Of a DNA stretch of 14,771 bases, positions 1-6,489 are shown in pieces. The translations under genes and the position numbers were made by a program. Every line of letters starts with the position of its first letter. The stretch's first letter is position 1. The stretch spans positions 1-14,771 of the forward strand of contig CAZCUR010000061.1 of assembly GCA_964501815.1 (NCBI GenBank), in the 5' to 3' direction. The DNA comes from Geothermobacter sp964501815 (lineage in GTDB: Bacteria; Desulfobacterota; Desulfuromonadia; Desulfuromonadales; Geothermobacteraceae). The notes under the pieces were generated by a model, which made no database searches, was not told where the DNA came from, and saw nothing but the letters and a program-made list of their open reading frames with translations.

Positions 1-33
1 GTTTGGGTTTACCCCCTCAAAAGGTTTGGGTCA

Positions 34-67
34 GTCCTCTGTGCTCTCCGTGGCTCTGTGGTGAAAT
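34..67. repeat. CTCTGTG-type short interspersed repeat
   Basis: Degenerate tandem units CTCTGTG (37-43), CTCTCCGTGG (44-53) and CTCTGTGG (54-61) are followed by TGAAAT. On the minus strand this reads as ACCACAGAG-CCACGGAG-CACAGAG. From memory, very similar ACAGAG-rich stretches recur between genes in many deltaproteobacterial and other genomes, often just past gene ends. Here it starts 14 bases beyond the stop of the minus-strand radical SAM gene. Function is unknown. The copy in this window is single, so its dispersed nature rests on recall rather than on this sequence. Confidence 0.5.
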
Positions 68-80
68 CCGCTTGTTTTAT

Positions 81-1190
81 TTACTTGGGTGCGTTCTGCT
101 CCGCCTCGGCGGCCAGGCGTTTCGCTGTGCGGGCCGGAATGTAGTTGCAGAACGGCTCTTCTTCCATGTAGTCGCCGTAGACCGCGTCGGCGCGAGCCCG
201 GCAGCCGCCGCAGACGTTGATGAACTCGCACTCGCCGCACTTGCCCTTGTAAGCCTTGAAGTTGCGCAGATCGTTGAAGGTCTTGGAATTGAACCAGAGC
301 TCCCGGAAGGGAATCTGCTTGACGTTGCCGACCGAGGAATGAAAGTAGGAGCAGGGCTTGAGATTGCCGAAGCAGTCAATCAGGCAGATGGTCTGCGCGG
401 CGATGCACCCCTTGCCGCCACCGGTGGAGAAGGTCAGGCTGCGGCGCTTGAAATCAACGCCCTCGGCCTTGGCCATCTGCGGCACGATGCGGTAGTAGTG
501 CGGCGCGCAGGTGGGGCGCATAAGGATCTCGTCCTCGTTCTTCTCCTGCTCGTAGTGCCAGGCAAGAATCTCTTCGTAGTCCTCCTTGGAGATCAGCTCG
601 TTCATGATCTCCTCGCCGCGGCCGGTGGGCACGATCATGAACATGTACCAGGCGGTGGCCCCCAGGCTTTTGGCCAGACGGAAGGTGTTGCCGATATCGC
701 TCTGGTTGCGCTTGGTAAAGGAGGAGTTGATGAGGAACTTGATACCGTTGCGCTTGAGGGTTTCAGCGCCGCGGATGGTCCCTTCAAAGGCCCCCTTGCA
801 GTTGCGGAAGTTGTCGTGCACCTCGGCAGTCGAACCGTCCAGCGACAGGGAGACCATCTTGATGTCGGCCTGTTTCATCTTGTCACAGACCTCATCGGTA
901 ATCAGGGTGCCGTTGGTGGCCATGCACATGCGCAGCCCCTTTTCGGTACCGTAGCGGGCGATATCGAAGATGTCGGGCCGCAGCAGCGGTTCCCCACCGG
1001 AAAGAACCAGAACCGGCTTGCTGACCTCGCAAATATCATCGATAAGCTTGTAGGCCTCCTCGGTGGTGAAATCGCCGATCGCCGCATTCATATCTGACGA
1101 GCAGCGGCAGTGCACACAGTTGAGGTTGCAGCGCTGGGTCGTTTCCCAGGCGATCCATTTGGGGATGAATTTTTCGTCCTGCTGCGCCAT
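81..1190 (-). CDS. ahbD: Radical SAM/SPASM protein, probable heme b synthase AhbD
   Basis: A 369-residue radical SAM enzyme. The N-terminal CxxxCxxC cluster motif (C21, C25, C28, in RCNLNCVHC) binds the SAM-linked 4Fe-4S cluster, and LSGGEPLL follows as the SAM-binding GGE motif. The C-terminal half has SPASM-type cysteines (C318, C321, C327, C330, C348), with CGGCRARA and an upstream GNLKPCSY segment. This pattern fits the NirJ/AhbC/AhbD group. Length and the PTCAPHYYRI segment fit best with AhbD, which converts iron-coproporphyrin III to heme b by oxidative decarboxylation of two propionates in the siroheme-dependent heme pathway. The ATG at 1190 is preceded by AAAGGA at good spacing. No other heme gene lies in the window; partners could be beyond the left edge. 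A PqqE-like peptide-modifying enzyme is the main alternative. The family is clear; the exact substrate is inferred. Confidence 0.68.
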   Translation of the reverse strand: MAQQDEKFIPKWIAWETTQRCNLNCVHCRCSSDMNAAIGDFTTEEAYKLIDDICEVSKPVLVLSGGEPLLRPDIFDIARYGTEKGLRMCMATNGTLITDEVCDKMKQADIKMVSLSLDGSTAEVHDNFRNCKGAFEGTIRGAETLKRNGIKFLINSSFTKRNQSDIGNTFRLAKSLGATAWYMFMIVPTGRGEEIMNELISKEDYEEILAWHYEQEKNEDEILMRPTCAPHYYRIVPQMAKAEGVDFKRRSLTFSTGGGKGCIAAQTICLIDCFGNLKPCSYFHSSVGNVKQIPFRELWFNSKTFNDLRNFKAYKGKCGECEFINVCGGCRARADAVYGDYMEEEPFCNYIPARTAKRLAAEAEQNAPK

Positions 1191-1209
1191 GAGACATTCC
1201 TTTCACCAG

Positions 1210-1256
1210 AGCAATACAGAATTGCTATCGTACACTAGGCCCATGGCTCCAGGCAA
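1210..1256 (-). promoter_or_regulatory. Candidate promoter with overlapping inverted repeat upstream of the radical SAM gene
   Basis: On the minus strand, TTGCCT (1256-1251) and TACGAT (1232-1227) are 18 bases apart, a moderate sigma-70 match. Immediately downstream is a perfect inverted repeat, AGCAAT-N5-ATTGCT (1210-1226), placed about where transcription would start and just before the ribosome binding site. It could be an operator or a small leader hairpin. The -10 and -35 matches are only fair. Confidence 0.33.
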
Positions 1257-1312
1257 CCGCAACAGCAGGTAACATCGGGGGATTTTCAGAAAAACAGGCG
1301 GCGGCCGAACGA

Positions 1313-1341
1313 TTGTCAAAGGATGGGCGGGCGTGTATATT
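1313..1341 (+). promoter_or_regulatory. Sigma-70 promoter of the sensor-exonuclease gene
   Basis: TTGTCA (1313-1318) and TATATT (1336-1341) are separated by 17 bases, each 5 of 6 to consensus. Predicted start of transcription is about 1348, leaving a leader of about 49 bases before the ATG at 1397. The -35 element coincides with an in-frame TTG that could otherwise be read as a start, which argues for the ATG. Confidence 0.6.
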
Positions 1342-1396
1342 GGCAAACACTGTTTTGACTGCAGCGTGCGACAACGACACAATCATAAAGCCGACC

Positions 1397-3538
1397 ATGC
1401 CGACCACCAACCTGAAACCAAGCACCAAATACTGGGTCTTCCTGCTGACGATTGTCTTTCTGCTCTTTCTGGTCATCGGCGCCAGCTTCATCGCCAGCTG
1501 GTTCGCCCTCGACCCGACCGAACAGGCCCAGGTCCAAAAATTCGCCCACAAACTCGTCCCCTACCCCCTGCTGGGCGCCGCCATTCTCTGTCTGATTATC
1601 GGCTCGCTGGTCAGTCTGCTGTTCAAGTATTACATCATCCCCATTCTGCAACTGGCCGAGGAGACCAAACTGATCAGCCGCGCCAACCCCAACTACCGGA
1701 TAGAGCCGAAGGGCGCGCACGAAATTGTCGAGCTGGTCAATGTCATCAATGAACATGCCGACATTTGCCAGCAACTGCAGCAGGATGTCCATCAGGAAAT
1801 TGACAGGGCACGGGCTGAACTGCAGCGGGAACGCAACCGGCTGGCCGCACTGGTGTCCGAACTGCCCAGCGGCGTGCTGGTCTGCAACACCGACGGCCAG
1901 ATTCTGCTGTACAACACCACAGCCCAGAAACTGCTGCAGCAGCCGGGCAAGCTGATCGGTCTGGGGCGTTCGGTCTTTTCCGTCCTGGAACGCGAACCGA
2001 TCCTGCACGCCCTGGATGTCCTGCACCAGTCCTCGCCCTCGGGGCAACTGTCCACGGCCACCCATTTCATCATGAGCGTGCGCGACGGCCTCAATGTCCG
2101 GGTCACCATGGCCCCGGTCTACGAAAACGGCGGTGGTCAACGAACCATGGCCGGGTTCATCCTGACCCTCGAGGATATGACCAGTCAGCTCGATGCCGAA
2201 CTGGAACGGGACCAGGTTTTCCGGACCCTCACCGAAGCCATGCGTTATTCCACCCGGGAGATTCGCGAGGCGATATCGACCATCATCGCCACCCCGGCTC
2301 TCGAGGCGGAACACCTGCACGAATTGCGTCAGGTCATCGACCGGGCATCCCTGGCTCTGGAGGAACAGCTGGGCTTCGCCCGGGAAGCCTACACCCGGCA
2401 CATCGCCGCCCGGCTGCGCATGGATGACATATCGGCCAGCGACCTGCTGGAAATGCTGCAGCGGCAACTGCGCACCCGCCTGCGCCGTCCGGTCGACATC
2501 GACCCGGAGGATGACCTCTGGCTGAAAACCGACAGCTACAGCCTGCTGCAGGCCGTCGGCCAGCTGGCAGGCCTGGTGGCGGAGACCGAGAATCTTGAAA
2601 AAATCGAGCTGAAAGTGATCGGCCAGAGCGAACACAAGGCGCTGATGAGCGTCATCTGGCCAGGCTGCCGTGTCGGCATCAAGGAGATACGCCGCTGGCA
2701 GCGTCGACCTCTTATTCGCGACGCCCGGGATCAGCTCATCTCCGTTCATGAACTGGTGGAAAAGTGGCAGGGGCGCATCCTGCCGCGCCTCGAAAGTGAC
2801 GACCACTGCCTTGGGGTTGACATCAGCCTGATGCGGGTCGCACCCGACCGGCACTTCGAAGCGGATGAAGGCCCCGAACACCGCCCGGTCTATTACGAGT
2901 TCAACCTGTTCGACCGCCAGGACTGGGCGGAACTGGGACAAACGCCGCTGCGCAACCTCACCTATGTGGTTTTCGATACCGAAACCACCGGACTGAACCC
3001 CTCCAAGGGGGACGAAATCATCCAGATCGGCGGGGTGCGGGTCATGGGCACCCGCATTCTTTACGATGAAACCATCGACCAGCTGGTCGACCCGCAACGG
3101 CATGTGCCGCCGGAGTCGGTCGCCATCCACCATATCCAGCCGGAGATGCTGCGCGGCCAGCCGACCATCGACCAGGTCCTGCCGCACTTTCACCATTTCT
3201 GCGAAGGAGCGGTGCTGGTGGCGCATAACGCAGCCTTCGACATGCGTTTTTTGCAGATGAAAGAGGAGCTGACCGGCCTGCGTTTCGACCATCCGGTCCT
3301 GGACACCCTGCTGCTGTCGTGGGTCGCCCATCCGAGCTTCGAGACGCACAACCTGGAGGATATCGCCAAACGGCTCGACATCCACATTGTCGGCCGGCAC
3401 ACCGCCCTGGGCGACGCCCTGGTGACGGCCGAAGTCCTGGTGCGTCTGATTCCCCTGCTGGAGGCCAAGGGGATCCATACCCTGGAGGACGCCATGATGG
3501 CCTCCGCCGCCTCTCCCTACAACAAGATCCGTTTTTGA
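1397..3538 (+). CDS. Membrane sensor (HAMP/PAS, degenerate kinase core) fused to DEDDh 3'-5' exonuclease
   Basis: 713 residues. Two membrane segments (about 12-34 and 56-79) flank a short periplasmic loop. A HAMP-like linker (about 82-125), a coiled coil and a PAS-like domain starting near 149 (SELPSGVLVCNTDGQILLYN) follow. Residues about 270-510 resemble a histidine kinase core, but the H-box position reads STREIREA (from 285) without a phospho-accepting His, and no DxGxG ATP-binding motif is visible. The C-terminal 190 residues are a DnaQ/epsilon-type exonuclease: DTETTG (D527, E529), HNAAFD (H610, D615) and HTALGDA (H668, D673), a complete DEDDh catalytic set. It would degrade nucleic acid 3' to 5' on the cytoplasmic side of the membrane. 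It is too large and too membrane-bound to be the replicative epsilon subunit. The start was chosen from the promoter position. The gene stands alone and ends at a terminator. Biological role is unknown. Confidence 0.85.
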   Translation: MPTTNLKPSTKYWVFLLTIVFLLFLVIGASFIASWFALDPTEQAQVQKFAHKLVPYPLLGAAILCLIIGSLVSLLFKYYIIPILQLAEETKLISRANPNYRIEPKGAHEIVELVNVINEHADICQQLQQDVHQEIDRARAELQRERNRLAALVSELPSGVLVCNTDGQILLYNTTAQKLLQQPGKLIGLGRSVFSVLEREPILHALDVLHQSSPSGQLSTATHFIMSVRDGLNVRVTMAPVYENGGGQRTMAGFILTLEDMTSQLDAELERDQVFRTLTEAMRYSTREIREAISTIIATPALEAEHLHELRQVIDRASLALEEQLGFAREAYTRHIAARLRMDDISASDLLEMLQRQLRTRLRRPVDIDPEDDLWLKTDSYSLLQAVGQLAGLVAETENLEKIELKVIGQSEHKALMSVIWPGCRVGIKEIRRWQRRPLIRDARDQLISVHELVEKWQGRILPRLESDDHCLGVDISLMRVAPDRHFEADEGPEHRPVYYEFNLFDRQDWAELGQTPLRNLTYVVFDTETTGLNPSKGDEIIQIGGVRVMGTRILYDETIDQLVDPQRHVPPESVAIHHIQPEMLRGQPTIDQVLPHFHHFCEGAVLVAHNAAFDMRFLQMKEELTGLRFDHPVLDTLLLSWVAHPSFETHNLEDIAKRLDIHIVGRHTALGDALVTAEVLVRLIPLLEAKGIHTLEDAMMASAASPYNKIRF

Positions 3539-3551
3539 TTCACCCCTGACG

Positions 3552-3594
3552 AAAAAAGGCCCCGCCGGTGTGACCGACGGGGCCTTGTGCTTTT
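3552..3594. terminator. Bidirectional rho-independent terminator
   Basis: A perfect 9-bp stem, AAGGCCCCG (3556-3564) with CGGGGCCTT (3578-3586), encloses a further CGGT/ACCG hairpin. A run of six A (3552-3557) on the plus strand gives a T-tract for minus-strand transcripts, and TTGTGCTTTT follows on the plus strand. It sits between the convergent stops at 3538 and 3613 and can serve both genes, best for the minus strand. Confidence 0.85.
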
Positions 3595-3612
3595 GGCGGT
3601 TCTGGCCGGCGA

Positions 3613-4701
3613 TTATTCGTTGACGGCCGCCCCTGCCGGCAGGGCAAAGAGCTCGTTGAAAATCTCCTGCACGGTTTCGATTTTCTGCGCCCGCCAGGCG
3701 TTGCTGCCGCAAAAGACCAGACCGGTTTCGACATCACCGCGCTGGGCCCGGTCGAGAGCATGGACGATACAGAACCTCTCCCGACCGGCCTTGTAGCTGC
3801 ACTTTTTCAAACAACCGGTCGGGCAGACGGTGCCAAGACGCTTCTCGCGCTCGGTCACGGCATCGATATTGCCGACCAGCGCCCGGCCCGGAAGGCCGGC
3901 CGGCGACATAATCAAACCGATATCTTCCTTGCGGCTGTCGAGATAGGCCTGCTTGAAGGCGGGATCGGCATCGCACTCTTCGGTGGTGACAAACCGGGTT
4001 CCCATCTGGACGCCGTCCGCGCCGGCCTCAAGCGCAGCCAAAAGGTCGGAGCGATCCCAGATGCCCCCGGCGGTGATGACCGGTGCGCTGCACTGATACG
4101 TGTCCCGCAGAAGGGCCTTGACACCACGCACGGTCGCCATCTGGTTGTAGCTACCGGTTCCGATATCCTCAGGACGGGCCCCGAGATGGCCGCCGGCGGT
4201 CTCCGGATCTTCGACGACAACGGCGTCAGGCAGACGGTTGTAGCCCTTGAGCCACTTGCGGCAGATCAGGTCCGCCGCCTTGACCGAGGAAACAATCGGC
4301 ACCAGGGCGACATTCGGGTAATCTTCGGTCAGGCCGGGCAGGTTCATGGGCAGACCGGCACCGCTGACGATCAGGTCGGCACCCGCCTCACAGGCGGCAC
4401 GTACCAGCTGGTCGTAGTCGGTGACCGCCACCATACAATTGACGCCGATGACGCCATCGGGGGCGATCGCCCGGGCCTTGCGAATCTCCTCGGCCAGAGC
4501 AAGGGGTTCGGCGGCAAAATAGTTGCCGCCGTCATAAAAGCGGCTGTTCAGGCCGATGCCGGCCGAAGCGACCAGGCCAATCCCGCCGCAACGGGCGACA
4601 TGACCGGCCAGACTGGCACCGGAAATGCGGACCCCCATTCCGCCCTGAATCAGGGGGAAAGCTGCTTCGTGATGGCCAATGCGCAAAGGCGAGATTGTCA
4701 T
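3613..4701 (-). CDS. Nitronate monooxygenase/2-nitropropane dioxygenase-family flavoprotein
   Basis: 362 residues forming an FMN-binding TIM barrel of the NMO family. Visible features are QGGMGV near the N-terminus (19-24), GVNCMVAV, AGGHLGA around H172 (the His region used in nitronate oxidation), ITAGGIWD and ADGVQMGTRF for phosphate binding. Family members oxidise nitronates or act as NAD(P)H-dependent flavin or quinone reductases; the substrate cannot be read from sequence. The C-terminal part carries a cysteine cluster, CPTGCLKKCSYK with C293, C297, C301 and C311, plus C331, which could bind metal. The ATG at 4701 was chosen because GGGAGGT (4708-4714) lies 6 bases upstream; an in-frame TTG at 4731 is less likely. 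It is transcribed away from the two-component operon and ends at a strong terminator. Confidence 0.85.
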   Translation of the reverse strand: MTISPLRIGHHEAAFPLIQGGMGVRISGASLAGHVARCGGIGLVASAGIGLNSRFYDGGNYFAAEPLALAEEIRKARAIAPDGVIGVNCMVAVTDYDQLVRAACEAGADLIVSGAGLPMNLPGLTEDYPNVALVPIVSSVKAADLICRKWLKGYNRLPDAVVVEDPETAGGHLGARPEDIGTGSYNQMATVRGVKALLRDTYQCSAPVITAGGIWDRSDLLAALEAGADGVQMGTRFVTTEECDADPAFKQAYLDSRKEDIGLIMSPAGLPGRALVGNIDAVTEREKRLGTVCPTGCLKKCSYKAGRERFCIVHALDRAQRGDVETGLVFCGSNAWRAQKIETVQEIFNELFALPAGAAVNE

Positions 4702-4707
4702 GAGGGC

Positions 4708-4714
4708 ACCTCCC
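4708..4714 (-). promoter_or_regulatory. Ribosome binding site fixing the start of the NMO-family gene
   Basis: GGGAGGT on the minus strand, six bases before the ATG at 4701. This near-perfect Shine-Dalgarno decides against the upstream TTG at 4731. Confidence 0.8.
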
Positions 4715-4764
4715 GGTTTGTGTGAAACCAAATCACCAGAAACACTAGCAAAGACCCGGAAGGG

Positions 4765-4789
4765 CTTCTGTCAAACTTCTGTAAAACTT
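4765..4789 (+). promoter_or_regulatory. Tandem 11-bp direct repeat resembling an OmpR/PhoB-type box
   Basis: Two adjacent 11-base units, CTTCTGTCAAA (4765-4775) and CTTCTGTAAAA (4776-4786), differ at one position and are followed by a third CTT. The phase and the CTGTNA core match the PhoB box layout (CTGTCAT-like half-sites 11 bp apart), as expected for a tandem OmpR-family dimer. It lies 33 bases before the kinase start and may mediate autoregulation by the regulator encoded downstream. It could also act on the divergent NMO gene. Confidence 0.5.
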
Positions 4790-4816
4790 GCCCCCGATTC
4801 CCCCGAATGCTAGATA
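4788..4816 (+). promoter_or_regulatory. Weak candidate promoter of the two-component operon
   Basis: TTGCCC (4788-4793) and TAGATA (4811-4816) are 17 bases apart, just after the direct-repeat box. Transcription would begin at about the ATG (4823), implying a leaderless or nearly leaderless message, in keeping with the absence of a clear Shine-Dalgarno. The -10 match is poor. Confidence 0.25.
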
Positions 4817-4822
4817 AGCAGC

Positions 4823-5788
4823 ATGAAACCGAGACGTTCTCCCTTCTTCAACCCCATCGTCGCTTTCGTCGGCCTGCAGATTCTCTGGATCCTGGTCCTG
4901 CTCGGCTGGATCGGCTGGTTCATGGGGCGGCATCGCCAGCTGCGCGAACTGGCCGAACGCTACAGCCCCGAGCTGGCCACCAGCCAGGTCGACTGGTTCA
5001 TTCTCGTCGAAGGCATCCTTTTGCTGGTCGCCATCCTGGCGGCGGCCTACGTCATCTTCATCTACTGGCGGCGGCAGATCGCCCTCAACCGCAATCAGCG
5101 CAACTTCATTGCCCAGGTGACCCACGAACTGAAATCACCCATCGCCTCGTTGCAGCTGCACATCGAAACCCTGCGCCGTCACAAGGTCGACCCCGATCAT
5201 TTAAGCCGCTTTCTCGATGCCATGCAATCGGACATCAAGCGGCTGGACAATCTCACCAGCAACCTGCTGACCGTCAACAGGCTGGAACACAAGGGGCTGA
5301 AACTGGCCCTCAAACCCGGGGACCTCTCCACCCTGACGAACAATTATTTTCGCGATTTGATGTACGCCCTGCCGCGGGCCGGCAGAATGCATCTGGACAT
5401 AGAACCCAATCTGAGGGCCCGCTTTGATGCCGAAGCCCTGGAAACGGTCTTTCGCAACCTGCTGGAAAATGCCCTGCTCTACAGTGACGACAGCCCCGAC
5501 ATCCGGGTGCGGCTCTGGCGCGCAGGCCGGCATATACGGTTCTGCCTGCAGGACAACGGCCGCGGGCTGGCCGAAGGCGAACTGCGCAAGGTTTTCAAAA
5601 TGTTCTACCGGGTGCAGAAAACCGGACACACGGTGCGCGGGTCGGGCCTGGGCCTGTTTATCGTGCGCGCCATCATCCGCATGCACAAGGGCAAGGTCTG
5701 GCTGGAGAGTGACGGCCCGGGCACGGGGACTCGTGCCCAGATTCAGCTGCCGGCCTGGGACGGGCCGGTTTCGGGAGACGAGGGATGA
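4823..5788 (+). CDS. Sensor histidine kinase, short two-pass sensor
   Basis: 321 residues. Membrane segments at about 12-34 and 58-81 enclose only about 24 residues outside the membrane, and no HAMP domain is obvious. The kinase core is complete: H-box VTHELKSPIASL with H101, N-box RNLLENALLYS (211-221), G1 box DNGRGL (244-249), F-box FKMFYR (258-263) and G2 box GSGLGL (273-278). It should autophosphorylate on H101 and pass the phosphate to the regulator encoded directly downstream, with which it shares an ATGA overlap. The tiny extracytoplasmic loop suggests sensing in the membrane or through a partner protein. The ribosome binding site is weak (ATAAG). The stimulus is unknown. PhoR is the closest general type, but no phosphate transport gene is nearby. 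Confidence 0.9.
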   Translation: MKPRRSPFFNPIVAFVGLQILWILVLLGWIGWFMGRHRQLRELAERYSPELATSQVDWFILVEGILLLVAILAAAYVIFIYWRRQIALNRNQRNFIAQVTHELKSPIASLQLHIETLRRHKVDPDHLSRFLDAMQSDIKRLDNLTSNLLTVNRLEHKGLKLALKPGDLSTLTNNYFRDLMYALPRAGRMHLDIEPNLRARFDAEALETVFRNLLENALLYSDDSPDIRVRLWRAGRHIRFCLQDNGRGLAEGELRKVFKMFYRVQKTGHTVRGSGLGLFIVRAIIRMHKGKVWLESDGPGTGTRAQIQLPAWDGPVSGDEG

Positions 5789-6480
5789 GCGCTCCGACGA
5801 TTCTGATTATCGAGGACGAAATTCACATTGCCAACGCCCTGGTCTTCAACCTGGAAGCCGAAGGCTATCAGGTCAGGCACGCCGTGAGCGGCGAAGAGGG
5901 GCTGGACATTTTGAAAGGACACAAGGTTGACCTGCTGGTCCTTGACCTGATGCTGCCGGGCATCTCCGGCTACGAGGTTTGCCGGCAACTGCGCGCCGTT
6001 GACCCGCAACTGCCGGTGCTGATCCTGTCGGCTCGAGCCGAAGAGCGCGACCGCATCAAGGGACTGCAACTGGGGGCGGACGACTACCTGGTCAAGCCCT
6101 TTTCCCTGGATGAATTTCTGCTGCGCATCCAGCGCATGCTGGAAAGGGCCAGCTGGTACCGGGCCGGGGCACCGGAAACCATCCGCATCGGCAAACATAC
6201 GGTCAACCTCAGGGAGGGCATGGTCACAAGCCCGGAAGGGGACATGCTTCTGACCGGTCAGGAACTGAAACTGCTGCGGACCCTGGCCCTGCACCAGGGA
6301 GAGGTGGTGGAACGCTCAAAACTGCTTCAGCAGGCCTGGGGCATGAGCCCGGATGCCGAGACCCGCACCCTCGACAATTTCATCGTCCGGCTCAGACGCT
6401 ACTTCGAGCCGGATCCGGCCAACCCACGCCATATCCTCACGGTGCGCGGACGCGGCTACCGGCTGGTCATCGACGCCTGA
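5785..6480 (+). CDS. OmpR/PhoB-family response regulator
   Basis: 231 residues. The N-terminal receiver (about 1-120) has the acidic pair E10/D11, the phosphoacceptor D54 (LLVLDLMLPG), S82 and K104 (LVKPF). The C-terminal half is a winged-helix DNA-binding domain, with the LTGQELKLLRTL, LDNFIVRLRRYF and ILTVRGRGYRL segments typical of OmpR-type trans-activation domains. It overlaps the kinase gene by four bases (ATGA), so the pair is translationally coupled. It likely binds tandem direct repeats, and the 11-bp repeats ahead of the operon are a natural candidate target. The stop lies nine bases from the stop of the convergent reductase gene with no terminator between. Target genes cannot be deduced. 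Confidence 0.92.
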   Translation: MSAPTILIIEDEIHIANALVFNLEAEGYQVRHAVSGEEGLDILKGHKVDLLVLDLMLPGISGYEVCRQLRAVDPQLPVLILSARAEERDRIKGLQLGADDYLVKPFSLDEFLLRIQRMLERASWYRAGAPETIRIGKHTVNLREGMVTSPEGDMLLTGQELKLLRTLALHQGEVVERSKLLQQAWGMSPDAETRTLDNFIVRLRRYFEPDPANPRHILTVRGRGYRLVIDA

Positions 6481-6489
6481 AACAGCTCC

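Noticed and set aside
3..1097. Plus-strand open frame opposite the radical SAM gene
   Set aside because: The opposite strand has a full radical SAM/SPASM protein with a ribosome binding site; this frame has no start signal and no domain.
1313..3538. Naming the exonuclease gene dnaQ
   Set aside because: Membrane segments, a PAS domain and the large size do not fit the replicative epsilon subunit; only the nuclease domain is shared.
1316..3712. Long minus-strand open frame opposite the exonuclease gene
   Set aside because: It is a GC-rich shadow of a gene with clear domains; the translated sequence shows no recognisable domain and is low in aromatic and hydrophobic order.
4823..6480. Naming the two-component pair phoR-phoB
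   Set aside because: No pst or phoU genes are adjacent, and the direct-repeat box alone does not prove phosphate control.
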